Positions 1 through 8,545 of a stretch of DNA of 64,000 nt are shown here, one piece after another (the stretch's first letter is position 1; every line of letters starts with the position of its first letter). The position numbers and the translations under genes were made by a program. Origin of the DNA: Leadbetterella lacustris (GTDB taxonomy: Bacteria; Bacteroidota; Bacteroidia; Cytophagales; Spirosomataceae); assembly GCA_965234335.1 (NCBI GenBank), contig OZ248458.1:186001-250000 (forward strand). Direction: 5' to 3'. The notes under the pieces are model-generated. The model did not search any database and was not told the DNA's origin. It saw only the letters and a program-made list of their open reading frames with translations.

Positions 1-29
1 ATTGCTTTTTAATCAGGAAAACACCCAAA

Positions 30-974
30 TCAATATCCCTTCCTAATCGCCTTCAGAAGTGACCATTCATCGTTGGTGTCGCTGGAAATTTCCCAAATCA
101 TTACACCGGACAAACCACGTTTTTTAGCCAATCTGGTTTTTTCTTCTATGGTAAGTATGCCATTGTAAAAAGCCCCTTTCCAATAATCGTCATAGGGGCT
201 TGCTCCATCTTTTAGCAAATCTTTGTAGCTCGGGCCATAATTTCCCATTCCTTTTTTAGAGTAAAAAGGCAGGCCGAGTGTCGCTTTTTTTGCAGGTAAA
301 CCTCTTTCTACCAACCAATAATTAATGCTTTTCAAAGCCAAGGAATACGGCGAGTGGGCCACTACATAGTTTGGCCCATAATCGTCGTCATAAGCCATGA
401 GATTGAGCCAATCCATTTTTTCGAAAACTTCACTTTTTGTTCCGTAGCCTTTCTTTCCATAAGAAATTACGGCTGCGGTAAGTTTTTTATTTTCTTTGTG
501 CAGTGCATCCGCCATTTCGTTTACCAATGCTACATAATGATCGGCAGACGGACTGTCTTCGTCTGGATATTCCCAGTCAAAATCCACGCCATCCATGTTG
601 TATTTCTTCACAAAAGCCATTATGTTTTTTACGAAAGTATGTCTTCCTTCTGCCCTTTCAGCCATTTTGTGAAATCGGGTGTCGTCGCCTCCGCCATCGC
701 CAATGCCCCAACCACCCACAGAAATAAATATTTGTTTGCCGTTTTTGTGAACAAACTTCTCGGTTCTAATCAAGTTTTCGGGATTAGCAATCGGCAATAA
801 AGTATCTCCAGTTTTGGCCGGAATGGCGAAAGCGTAGTTGATGTGCGTGAGCAAATCTATCTGTATTTCTTCTGGATTTTTTGTTGGCGTGTAATAGCCC
901 ACAACTTTGAAGTCTTGAGCAAGCGAGAATAGAGATTGGCAAAAAAGACAGCCAAAAAAAAAGAGTTTTTTCAT
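30..974 (-). CDS. GH18 family glycosidase (chitinase-like), secreted
   Basis: Predicted glycoside hydrolase family 18 TIM-barrel enzyme, exported, probably cleaving a GlcNAc-containing polymer such as chitin or a related glycan. Residue numbers here count from a GTG six codons upstream. A hydrophobic signal peptide follows the Lys pair. The GH18 signature DGVDFDWEYP carries the DxxDxDxE motif at about residues 134-141, with E141 as the expected acid/base. The upstream strand FISVGGWG is also typical. The protein has the length of a bare catalytic domain, with no binding module. I chose the ATG at 974 over the GTG at 992. It lies 15 bases after the AraC gene stop, so the two are probably cotranscribed. 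Family is well supported; the substrate is inferred. Confidence 0.88.
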   Translation of the reverse strand: MKKLFFFGCLFCQSLFSLAQDFKVVGYYTPTKNPEEIQIDLLTHINYAFAIPAKTGDTLLPIANPENLIRTEKFVHKNGKQIFISVGGWGIGDGGGDDTRFHKMAERAEGRHTFVKNIMAFVKKYNMDGVDFDWEYPDEDSPSADHYVALVNEMADALHKENKKLTAAVISYGKKGYGTKSEVFEKMDWLNLMAYDDDYGPNYVVAHSPYSLALKSINYWLVERGLPAKKATLGLPFYSKKGMGNYGPSYKDLLKDGASPYDDYWKGAFYNGILTIEEKTRLAKKRGLSGVMIWEISSDTNDEWSLLKAIRKGY

Positions 975-988
975 GATGTAGTTTTTCT

Positions 989-1849
989 TCACAATTTACT
1001 ATACTTTTTCCGAAATGATGAAGGGTTTTCGCCTGTAACTTTCTTAAAAGTTCTATTAAAATACGATAAACTGTCAAATCCGCTCTCAAAACATGCTTCT
1101 GATACGTTTTTATGGTTCATAAGCATGAGTTTGGCTTGGTTTATTCGGTAGTTGTTCAGGAATTCGGTAAAACTCAATTTGGTCATTTTTTTGAAATATC
1201 TACAAAAAGCCGCCGTACTGAGATGTGTTAATTGGGAAATTTCTGAAAGCTCAATCTTTCTCGAAAAATGTAATTCTAAAAAATTGTACACTTTCCTAAG
1301 CCGCTCCTCTTCTTTTTTGTTATACTTATTTTTGGGTATTTCGGCATGAAGTAGTACATAATCCTGCGTTTCGCTCAGTGTCTGAAAAATCTCCAATATA
1401 TTCATAAATTGCTCGAAATAAGGCTTTCCAACTGTATTTTTAAATTTTTCGCCAATGGCTTCTTTTACCGATTTACCGAAACAAATACCATATTTTGATT
1501 TTTCCAAAAGTGCCGAAATGCTTTCTAACTCTGGAGTAGATGTACTCTGAGACGCCAAAAAAAGAGGTTGAATATGCAAAACTGTTTTTTTGTAGTCGGT
1601 TTTTATGCCATAGTCGAAGTTGAGATGTGGTATATAAGAGCCAATAAGGACAAGGTCATTCCCGTAAAAACTTCCTACGTGCTCACCAACGTGTCTTTTC
1701 CCTTCTTGGGCTTCAATAAAAACCAGTTCGAATTCGGGATGAAAATGCCAGAGGAAAAAGTCATTAAGTTTGGGATTAACCAACCAATGAAAAGAGCTTT
1801 TTTCATGATCTGGGACAATTTTTTCGAGAATCAACTGCTCATTTGGCAC
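989..1849 (-). CDS. AraC family transcriptional regulator
   Basis: Cytoplasmic one-component regulator of 286 residues. The N-terminal half is a cupin-like sensor domain (HFHPEFELVFI, then GSYIPHLNFDYG). The C-terminal 100 residues hold two helix-turn-helix motifs; the second includes ACFESGFDSLSYFNRTFKK followed by GENPSSFRKKY, the classic AraC signature. It starts with GTG at 1849, as there is no in-frame ATG nearby. It is followed directly by the GH18 gene, which it probably controls. It is divergent from the dioxygenase gene at 1983, so it could also act there. The effector is unknown. Confidence 0.9.
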   Translation of the reverse strand: MPNEQLILEKIVPDHEKSSFHWLVNPKLNDFFLWHFHPEFELVFIEAQEGKRHVGEHVGSFYGNDLVLIGSYIPHLNFDYGIKTDYKKTVLHIQPLFLASQSTSTPELESISALLEKSKYGICFGKSVKEAIGEKFKNTVGKPYFEQFMNILEIFQTLSETQDYVLLHAEIPKNKYNKKEEERLRKVYNFLELHFSRKIELSEISQLTHLSTAAFCRYFKKMTKLSFTEFLNNYRINQAKLMLMNHKNVSEACFESGFDSLSYFNRTFKKVTGENPSSFRKKYSKL

Positions 1850-1908
1850 TATAATGTATTTGTTTTATTTAAAACTGTATAAAAAAGTCAATATTGTTCA
1901 AATTTTGG

Positions 1909-1916
1909 CAAATTTA
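1909..1916 (-). promoter_or_regulatory. Predicted -7 element for the AraC-GH18 operon
   Basis: On the minus strand this reads TAAATTTG, matching the Bacteroidota -7 consensus TAnnTTTG, about 60 bases before the GTG start. No clear -33 TTG was found at the usual spacing. Confidence 0.4.
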
Positions 1917-1944
1917 GAGAAAGTTCTCACAATATTTCCTTTAT

Positions 1945-1952
1945 AGTTTTGT
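1945..1952 (+). promoter_or_regulatory. Predicted -7 element for the dioxygenase gene
   Basis: TAGTTTTG matches TAnnTTTG and ends 30 bases before the ATG at 1983. It is divergent from the AraC promoter, so the two may share an operator between 1909 and 1945. Confidence 0.45.
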
Positions 1953-1982
1953 ATATTATTTAAACATAAAATATAAATAATT

Positions 1983-2978
1983 ATGGAAAACCCTAATACT
2001 GGAATGGTGCCTACCATGGCACCCACTATGATACCGAACACCAATCACCTAGATATTCCTGGAAATCCTTCAACGGCTACGAGTAGCCAAACAGCTTTGA
2101 ATGACCGCTCCAATGGTGTTCCTTTAAGAGTTTTGAGTGAAGACGATTGGAAGTTTTGGATAGAGAATGGCTATGTAATTATCAAAAACGCTGTACCGAG
2201 AGAACAAGCTCTGGAGACCGCAGCATTTCTTTGGGAGTTTGAAGAAAAAGACCCCAACGATGAAGCCACGTGGTACACCGCACCGAGAGCCGAAATGAAA
2301 ATGAAGGAACTCGGCGGTACAGGGATGGTAGAAGTATATAACAACCAGCACCTCTGGAACAACCGCCAAATGCAGAGAGTTTATGACGCTTTCGTGGATA
2401 TTTGGGGAACAGAAAAACTTTGGGTAACCATAGACAGAGCCAATTTAAACTTCCCGATACGTCCAGGTTTTGAGTACAAAGGATTTATACATTGGGATTA
2501 TGACCCTGATACCAAGCCCGTAAACGTGCAAGGCGTGTTAGCACTAGCCGACCAAACAGACGAAAATATGGGAGGTTTTCAGTGCATTCCAGAACTCTAC
2601 AGAACTTACGACACTTGGAAAATGACCCAACCTGCAGACAGAAATCGTTTTCAGCCAGATACCTCAGCATTTGAGGGGAAATTTGACAAAGTAAAACTAG
2701 AGGCAGGTGACTTACTGATTTTCAATAGTTTAGAACCACATGGCATCAGACCAAATAATTCAAAAGACAAGGTAAGAATAGCTCAATATATATCTATGAT
2801 GCCTGCCGAGGAAGACAACCAAGCCATGCGTGACTGGCGAGTAAATTCATGGAAAAACCGCATCGCACCTGAGGGTTATGCCTTTCCGGGTGACCCAAGA
2901 AACTGGGAACAAACCAAATATGAAACCGCAGAACTGAATGAATTAGGTAAAAAACTTTTAGGTATTGAAAAATGGTAA
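1983..2978 (+). CDS. Phytanoyl-CoA dioxygenase family protein
   Basis: Probable Fe(II)/2-oxoglutarate-dependent oxygenase of 331 residues. The iron triad is visible: H170 and D172 in IHWDYDP and H253 in LEPHGIRPN. A following Arg (R256 or R265) is a candidate to bind 2-oxoglutarate. The first 45 residues are Pro/Thr/Met/Asn-rich and look disordered; they contain no signal peptide. Such proteins hydroxylate small molecules; the substrate cannot be read from the sequence. It leads a probable operon with the exported Dabb protein and perhaps the aldo/keto reductase, suggesting catabolism of some small metabolite. Confidence 0.85.
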   Translation: MENPNTGMVPTMAPTMIPNTNHLDIPGNPSTATSSQTALNDRSNGVPLRVLSEDDWKFWIENGYVIIKNAVPREQALETAAFLWEFEEKDPNDEATWYTAPRAEMKMKELGGTGMVEVYNNQHLWNNRQMQRVYDAFVDIWGTEKLWVTIDRANLNFPIRPGFEYKGFIHWDYDPDTKPVNVQGVLALADQTDENMGGFQCIPELYRTYDTWKMTQPADRNRFQPDTSAFEGKFDKVKLEAGDLLIFNSLEPHGIRPNNSKDKVRIAQYISMMPAEEDNQAMRDWRVNSWKNRIAPEGYAFPGDPRNWEQTKYETAELNELGKKLLGIEKW

Positions 2979-2986
2979 CCAAAATT

Positions 2987-3376
2987 ATGAAATCAAAAAT
3001 TAAAATATTTTTATCCTTATTTATTGTTTCAATAATGTCAACACAGGTTTTTTCTCAAATAAAATCAGGTAAGAAATTACTTAGGCATGTTGTTGTTTTT
3101 AAATTTAACGACAGTTCCTCAGCAGAAGACGTTCAAAAAGTGGCTGATACATTTTATGCCCTAAAGAAATCAGTGCCACAAATAAAGGATATGGAATGGG
3201 GAATAAATAACAGTCCAGAACAATTTAATCAGGGTTTTACACATTGTTTTATAATAAGTTTCAAGTCCGAAAAGGACCTAGCGGACTATCAAAATAATGT
3301 TAGCCACAAGGCGTTTCAAGAGGTGCTAAAACCGCACATGGAGAAGGTTTTTGTGGTAGATTATTGGGTTAAATAA
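2987..3376 (+). CDS. Exported Dabb (stress-responsive A/B barrel) domain protein
   Basis: Small protein of about 129 residues with an N-terminal signal peptide ending near VFSQ, so probably periplasmic. The mature part fits the Dabb ferredoxin-like dimeric barrel: LLRHVVVFKFNDSSS at the start and the late motif YQNNVSHKAFQEVLKPH. I prefer the ATG at 2987 over the upstream ATG at 2972, because it gives a standard MKSKIK signal peptide and avoids overlap with the dioxygenase gene. Dabb proteins bind or convert small hydrophobic compounds; the function here is unknown. It is probably cotranscribed with the dioxygenase. Confidence 0.8.
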   Translation: MKSKIKIFLSLFIVSIMSTQVFSQIKSGKKLLRHVVVFKFNDSSSAEDVQKVADTFYALKKSVPQIKDMEWGINNSPEQFNQGFTHCFIISFKSEKDLADYQNNVSHKAFQEVLKPHMEKVFVVDYWVK

Positions 3377-3393
3377 TCTAAATATTTTTCGAG

Positions 3394-3433
3394 TAGATTT
3401 ACTCCGAAAATTATTCGGGTAAATCTATTTTTG
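3394..3433 (+). terminator. Hairpin terminator after the Dabb gene
   Basis: Bases 3394-3408 pair with 3414-3428 (stem of about 14 pairs with one bulge and a 5-base loop), followed by a run of T. It overlaps the -7 element of the next gene, so it could also act as an operator or as a terminator/promoter hinge. Confidence 0.6.
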
Positions 3434-3434
3434 C
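3427..3434 (+). promoter_or_regulatory. Predicted -7 element for the aldo/keto reductase gene
   Basis: TATTTTTG fits TAnnTTTG and ends 31 bases before the ATG at 3466. Its first two bases are the foot of the terminator hairpin. Confidence 0.45.
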
Positions 3435-3465
3435 ATTTTAATAATTTGAAAATTGAACTTAAAAT

Positions 3466-4284
3466 ATGAAATCTCAAGCAACAGTTACGCTCAATAATGG
3501 TGTAGAAATGCCCCTACTTGGTTTGGGCGTTTATGATATGTATAACGACGAGGCCGAGCAGGCTGTAGAATGGGCTCTTGAAACAGGCTACCGGCTCATA
3601 GACACGGCTTCAATGTATAAAAATGAACTCCAAATTGGCAATGCCATTCGCAACAGCACGGTTGCGAGAGAAGAAATATTTCTTACCACAAAAGTGAACG
3701 ACAAAGATCAGGGTTATGATGCTACTTTGCGGGCTTTTGACCAGAGTTTGAAGCTTCTGCAGACCGATTATGTGGATTTATATCTAATTCATTGGCCAAT
3801 AGCAGCCACCCGAAAAGAAACTTGGAAGGCATTGGAGAAAATATATGAATCGGGCATGGCTCGGGCGATAGGAGTAGCCAATTATTTGGAACCATTTTTA
3901 GATGAATTACAGACCTATTCTGAAATAGTTCCTGCGGTTAATCAGGTAGAGTTTAGTCCGTTTCTGTATCTCGAAAATCTAAAACTCAAATGCGAAAAAC
4001 TTGGAATTACTTTACAATCGTACACGCCATTGGTTAGAGGGCTAAAAATGAATGATGAAAGATTATTGAAATTGGCCAACAAATATGAGCAAACTCCAGC
4101 ACAAATAATTCTCCGGTGGAATATTCAGCATGGAGTATCTACCATACCCAAATCAAGCAATTTGTTAAGATTAAAGGAAAACTTCGATGTTTTTGACTTT
4201 GTAATTTCCGATGCCGACATGATTACCATTAACGCATTCAACGAAAACTTCAGAGTAGTTGATGACCCAATGCTTATATTTTAG
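3466..4284 (+). CDS. Aldo/keto reductase
   Basis: Cytoplasmic NADPH-dependent oxidoreductase of 272 residues with a TIM-barrel fold, of the 2,5-diketo-gluconate-reductase/AKR5-like kind. The catalytic tetrad is present: D46 and Y51 (GYRLIDTASMY), K76 (LTTKVND) and H109 (YLIHWP). The late motif IPKSSNLLRLKEN is the cofactor phosphate-binding segment. It reduces aldehydes or ketones to alcohols; the natural substrate is unknown. The 3' end overlaps the convergent MerR gene by 11 bases. Confidence 0.9.
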   Translation: MKSQATVTLNNGVEMPLLGLGVYDMYNDEAEQAVEWALETGYRLIDTASMYKNELQIGNAIRNSTVAREEIFLTTKVNDKDQGYDATLRAFDQSLKLLQTDYVDLYLIHWPIAATRKETWKALEKIYESGMARAIGVANYLEPFLDELQTYSEIVPAVNQVEFSPFLYLENLKLKCEKLGITLQSYTPLVRGLKMNDERLLKLANKYEQTPAQIILRWNIQHGVSTIPKSSNLLRLKENFDVFDFVISDADMITINAFNENFRVVDDPMLIF

Positions 4285-5161
4285 TTTGACTACCCAAATC
4301 TACCAATTCTTGAACGGTATTGATAACTTTAATATTCTCAGTAAGATCTAGTTTTTGACCAATTACCTGCATACCAGTCAAATAAATAGTCTGATAGTGA
4401 AAAGTAGTACCGATTTTTGTAACATAGTTTTGAACATCCTGCGGAGTAGAAAATGACGTAAAAGCTGAAAAAACAAAGCTCGGATTTTCTTTTTCTATAA
4501 TAAATTTCACTTCGTCAAAAGGTAAACTTTGACCCAAATAAACCACCCTTTTACCCATGTTTTTGAAAATAAAATAGGCGAACAATATCCCGATTTCGTG
4601 ATATTCGCCTTCTGGCGTATAAACAACTACTTTTTCGGCTTTGGGGTCGTAATTGGTTGGAAGTTTATCAATCTCAACTACTATCTTTTGTCTAATTAAA
4701 TTGGTAATGAAGTGCTCTTGCGACGGACCTATAGAACCCGAAAGCCAAAGTATACCAATCTTAGTTAAAAATGGATATACTACATTTATCATGGTTTTCA
4801 CGATACCATGCGTGCTTATATTCTTGTTGATAGTTATCTCAAAAGTTTCCTCGTCAATATCAATCATAGCTATCGTAAGAGCCTGAATCTGATCCGAAAA
4901 CTGCATTTGCTTGTCAGAAAGCGAAAAAACCTCTTTCCTAAGGTCTTCTTCATTCAATTTGGCTATTTCCGAAATTTTATAGCCGTGGTCTTTGAGGGTG
5001 GAAATATTGAGGAGCAATTTAAGCTCGTGGTCGCTGTAGGTTCGAATATTTGTATCAGACCTTTGGGGAACCAATATCTTGTACCTCTGCTCCCATATTC
5101 TCAGGGTATGTGCTTTAATGCCTGAAAGTTGTTCGAGGTCTCGAATGGAATATTGACTCAT
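4274..5161 (-). CDS. MerR-type regulator with cobalamin-binding domain (CarH/LitR-like)
   Basis: Predicted one-component regulator of 295 residues. Residues 1-70 form a MerR winged helix (YSIRDLEQLSGIKAHTLRIWEQRY). Residues about 80-170 look like the helical B12 cap, and residues 175-290 like the Rossmann-type B12-binding domain. The cap has W139 followed after nine residues by E149-H150, the W-x9-EH motif of light-sensing CarH proteins. The cobalt-ligand motif, usually DxHxxG, appears as E186-Y-H188-E-I-G191, so the histidine is kept. CarH proteins bind DNA in the dark with adenosylcobalamin and let go in light. No carotenoid genes are adjacent, so the target is unknown. Confidence 0.85.
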   Translation of the reverse strand: MSQYSIRDLEQLSGIKAHTLRIWEQRYKILVPQRSDTNIRTYSDHELKLLLNISTLKDHGYKISEIAKLNEEDLRKEVFSLSDKQMQFSDQIQALTIAMIDIDEETFEITINKNISTHGIVKTMINVVYPFLTKIGILWLSGSIGPSQEHFITNLIRQKIVVEIDKLPTNYDPKAEKVVVYTPEGEYHEIGILFAYFIFKNMGKRVVYLGQSLPFDEVKFIIEKENPSFVFSAFTSFSTPQDVQNYVTKIGTTFHYQTIYLTGMQVIGQKLDLTENIKVINTVQELVDLGSQTKI

Positions 5162-5315
5162 TTCATTGTAGTGTTCAGTTATGAAAGATGTAACTCAGAA
5201 AAGGCAAAATTGTTTAAATTTTTCAGAAAACATATTTCCCGGAAATTTTTTAATGTTGTTAAATTGACACCTTTCAACAGCAATATTTCGAAATTAATAA
5301 TCGCAAAAAAATGCT

Positions 5316-5323
5316 TACTTTTG
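5316..5323 (+). promoter_or_regulatory. Predicted -7 element for the membrane AraC regulator
   Basis: TACTTTTG fits TAnnTTTG, ending 16 bases before the ATG at 5340. This implies a very short leader. Confidence 0.45.
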
Positions 5324-5339
5324 AACAAACTATTCATCA

Positions 5340-7229
5340 ATGGTTCTTAAAAATACTTACAAGGAACATTTTCTTAAAGCACTCTGTGTCTTTATATGCC
5401 TCATGGGGCAATCGCTATTTGCTCAGGTAAGAATAGAGGTAGAGGTGCTTTCCCCTTTTTTGGATGCCAACAAACCACTTTTTATTGCCTTAGACTATAA
5501 CAAATGGAACCCTGGCGACCCAGCCTACAAACTAACCAAGGTAAAAGAAAATGAATACTATATTGACTTAAGCGATGCTCCGGCTAGTTTTGAATACAAA
5601 TTTACGCAAGGAAGTTGGATACTTGTAGAAGGCACTCCAAGCGGTGAAGGCCTTCCAAATCGGAATTTTGACATAAATTCAGCAAAAACCAAACTCGTTG
5701 AGGTCAAAATTTTGGGCTGGGAAAAACAAGTAGCCTATGATATCATTGTTGATAATATTCCAGAAAACACCCCTAAAGATGCTGAAATCTTTATTTCGGG
5801 AAACTTTAATAGCTGGGAAGCGAGCAACGCTGACTATAAACTCAAACGCAATATACAAGGTCAGTTTACGACTAAAATTTACTCCGACTTACAGAAACTC
5901 GAATTCAAATTTACCCGTGGAAGCTGGGAATCGGTAGAGGCCCGAGAAAGCGGAAAAGCTAGGCCCAACAGGATTCTAAACCGCAGCTCCGACATCGACA
6001 ATAAAGCCATAAACGTTACGATAGAAGGTTGGGAAGACCTCATGGGTACGCTTCATGTATATTCGCTTTTCGACTTTTTGTTGCTCTTTGCTGTATTTCA
6101 GGGTGTTTTGTTGGTAATTGCTATTCCTCTCATTCAAAATGCCAACATTGAAGCCAACCGTTGGCTGATACTTTCAATCATTCTTTCGTCTCTGAGCATA
6201 TTGTTGTACTTGACTTCTAATTTCCAAACTTTCGTCAATCGACTTCCGGGAATTGTGATTTTGCATGACTTCATTTACTTTGTATATGCTCCTGTTTTTT
6301 ATTTCTACTTAATAAAACTGCTCTACAACGTTCAGTTTCTTCCATCAAAATGGTATTTACATTTCGTACCTTTTCTGATACAGTTTTTTGTCTATTTGCC
6401 TTTTTTGATACAAAACGACAAGCGTTTTTTATTGGATTTAATGGAGCAAAAACCAATTCTAACCTACATATTTGGTGGAGCAGGAGTCTTTGGCTTGCTG
6501 TGGAATACATATTATTGGTATCTTTTTCGAAAAACTATAGTTGCTTACAAGCTCGAATTCCAGACCAATTTGTCTTACGAACAAAATCTCAACTACCTCA
6601 ACAGTGTATCGGTTATTCAGTTTGTAGTACTCTGTTTCTGGGCATTTTCAATCATCGCAATTTTGGTTGGGCATTATTTCGACATCGACAACATTCGACT
6701 GTTCGAAAACAGCGTAGATTTGACTTGGTTTGCCTTTTCTACCATTACCTATTTTGTAGGTTATTTTGCAATTCACCAATCCGAAACTTTCAAGGCTCAG
6801 CCTCAAAAAATCTCGATTTTCGATGACCTTCTAGAAACTTCTGTAAATCTAAATCAGAAACCAAGTCAGCATGATTTGGAAAGCACCAAAAAAGAAGTAG
6901 AGAAACTAGAAAAATATATGGCCGAACACAACCCTTATAAAAACCCCAAAGTGAGTTTGAGCGAATTGGCATTGCAATTACAAATACCCGCCCACTTGCT
7001 ATCAAAAATCATTAACGATCATTACCAACAAAACTTCTTCGACTTTATCAATCATTACCGAATTGAAGAATTTAAAAAAATGGTCATAGACCCTAAAAAC
7101 CACAACCTCACTTTCCTCGGATTGGCTTACGAAGTAGGCTTCAACTCCAAAACGGCTTTCAACAGATCATTCAAAAAAATTACCAACCAGACGCCCAGAG
7201 AGTTCCTCGACGGCATAAAAATACAATAG
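5340..7229 (+). CDS. Membrane-bound AraC-type regulator with tandem starch-binding-like domains
   Basis: Unusual sensor-regulator of 629 residues. A signal peptide ending near LFAQ is followed by two tandem beta-sandwich modules (about 25-122 and 125-232). Each has the FKFTxGSW...VE...PNR pattern of CBM20/CBM48-like glycan-binding domains. Seven hydrophobic segments follow (about residues 243-480), then a linker and a C-terminal AraC DNA-binding domain (about 530-625; LAYEVGFNSKTAFNRSFKK, then TPREFLDG). An odd number of membrane helices after a cleaved signal peptide puts the modules in the periplasm and the DNA-binding part in the cytoplasm. It lies just upstream of the starch-type locus on the same strand, so it probably senses starch fragments and switches that locus on, as SusR does by another architecture. 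Domain calls are by eye. Confidence 0.85.
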   Translation: MVLKNTYKEHFLKALCVFICLMGQSLFAQVRIEVEVLSPFLDANKPLFIALDYNKWNPGDPAYKLTKVKENEYYIDLSDAPASFEYKFTQGSWILVEGTPSGEGLPNRNFDINSAKTKLVEVKILGWEKQVAYDIIVDNIPENTPKDAEIFISGNFNSWEASNADYKLKRNIQGQFTTKIYSDLQKLEFKFTRGSWESVEARESGKARPNRILNRSSDIDNKAINVTIEGWEDLMGTLHVYSLFDFLLLFAVFQGVLLVIAIPLIQNANIEANRWLILSIILSSLSILLYLTSNFQTFVNRLPGIVILHDFIYFVYAPVFYFYLIKLLYNVQFLPSKWYLHFVPFLIQFFVYLPFLIQNDKRFLLDLMEQKPILTYIFGGAGVFGLLWNTYYWYLFRKTIVAYKLEFQTNLSYEQNLNYLNSVSVIQFVVLCFWAFSIIAILVGHYFDIDNIRLFENSVDLTWFAFSTITYFVGYFAIHQSETFKAQPQKISIFDDLLETSVNLNQKPSQHDLESTKKEVEKLEKYMAEHNPYKNPKVSLSELALQLQIPAHLLSKIINDHYQQNFFDFINHYRIEEFKKMVIDPKNHNLTFLGLAYEVGFNSKTAFNRSFKKITNQTPREFLDGIKIQ

Positions 7230-7355
7230 AAAATAGGTGCCATTTTATAAATCGGCACTATACTTAAACATAAAACTCTTATTTTCAATATTTTATATAA
7301 ATCAAAAAAATAAAAGAAAAATACAAAATGGGGCGATAGCTATTTCTGTGTCCAA

Positions 7356-7363
7356 TACCTTTG
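7356..7363 (+). promoter_or_regulatory. Predicted -7 element of the GH53-susCDE operon
   Basis: TACCTTTG fits TAnnTTTG, ending 26 bases before the TTG start at 7390. No -33 TTG is visible, as expected of an activator-dependent promoter. The membrane AraC regulator encoded just upstream is the obvious candidate activator. Confidence 0.5.
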
Positions 7364-7389
7364 CATTACAAAAAACTTAAATAAAAAAG

Positions 7390-8514
7390 TTGCAAAGTCC
7401 AATTATTAAAAATTCTTTAGTGGTTTTGTTGGCTATGGCATCACTTATCGGTTGTAACTCAAAACCGAATCTGAAACCAAGTTTTTATTTGGGAGCCGAC
7501 CTTTCCTACGTGAATGAACTCGAAGACTGCGGTGGTATTTATAGAGAAAAAGGAGAGAAAGTGGAGCCATTTGGATACTTCGCAAAAAAAGGCTCAAACC
7601 TCATTAGATTGCGTCTTTGGCATAGTCCTGAATTTAATACTTACTCTTCATTAGCAGACGTAGAAAAATCCTTAAAAAAGGCAAAAAACTCAAATCAGTC
7701 TGTTTTACTAAATTTTCATTACTCCGACAATTGGGCTGATCCATCAAAACAAATTATGCCACGAGCTTGGCAAAAAATAAAGAACCTCAACATTCTTGGC
7801 GATTCTGTTTACATTTACACTTTATCAACACTTACTTACCTCAATAGCCGCGGCCTCACCCCAGAAATAGTACAGATAGGCAACGAAACCAATATAGCAA
7901 TTATCCAGCACCCAGACTCCGCCACAAACGGCTCTATAAACTGGAAAAGAAATGCCTTTTTGTTAAATAAGGGACTTCAAGCAATAGCCGATTTTAACAA
8001 AAAGAACCACCAAAAAGTCGAAACTATGCTGCATGTGGCACAGCCCGAAAATGCAGAGTGGTGGTTTAAAGATGCGAATGCTAATGCAGTAAAAAATTAT
8101 GACTGGATTGGCTTGAGTTACTACCCAAAATGGTCGAAATATGATTTAAAAAAGCTCGAGAGTTCCTTGAAAAACCTTAAAAAGAGCTATGGCAAAAAAC
8201 TAATGGTAGTAGAAACTGGCTATCCTTATTCAACCTTGGAGTATGATAAGGCCAATAACATACTCGACAAGGACGCGGCCATCAAAAACTATCCGATTTC
8301 GCCCGATGGCCAACTTAGTTTTATGTTAGACCTCGTAAAAACCTGTAAAAATGCGGGTGCTGAAGGTGTTGTTTATTGGGAGCCCGCATGGATCTCAACG
8401 GCCTGTAAAACCCAATGGGGAACCGGCTCACATTGGGAAAATGCTGCATTTTTTGATGCTAGCAATAGCAACGAGGCGTTGCCTGTTTTTAAATTTTTTA
8501 AACCAATTTTTTAA
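7390..8514 (+). CDS. GH53 endo-beta-1,4-galactanase, lipoprotein
   Basis: Predicted arabinogalactan endo-beta-1,4-galactanase, cutting the galactan side chains of pectin. It starts with TTG; the signal peptide ends in the lipobox SLIGC (C22), so it is probably membrane-anchored. GH53 hallmarks are the N-terminal LGADLSYVNELEDCGGIY, RLRLWHSP, NFHYSDNWADP, the acid/base E166 in IGNETNI and the nucleophile E275 in VVETGYPYS, ending with YWEPAWI. All key residues are intact. It is the first gene of an operon whose other products point to starch, which is odd. It may act on a co-occurring plant glycan. Confidence 0.9.
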   Translation: MQSPIIKNSLVVLLAMASLIGCNSKPNLKPSFYLGADLSYVNELEDCGGIYREKGEKVEPFGYFAKKGSNLIRLRLWHSPEFNTYSSLADVEKSLKKAKNSNQSVLLNFHYSDNWADPSKQIMPRAWQKIKNLNILGDSVYIYTLSTLTYLNSRGLTPEIVQIGNETNIAIIQHPDSATNGSINWKRNAFLLNKGLQAIADFNKKNHQKVETMLHVAQPENAEWWFKDANANAVKNYDWIGLSYYPKWSKYDLKKLESSLKNLKKSYGKKLMVVETGYPYSTLEYDKANNILDKDAAIKNYPISPDGQLSFMLDLVKTCKNAGAEGVVYWEPAWISTACKTQWGTGSHWENAAFFDASNSNEALPVFKFFKPIF

Positions 8515-8545
8515 TATTTTTTACTTTAACTTAAACTAATTTCAA

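Noticed and set aside
354..800. Plus-strand frame of 148 codons
   Set aside because: Antisense to the GH18 gene, which has an intact catalytic motif.
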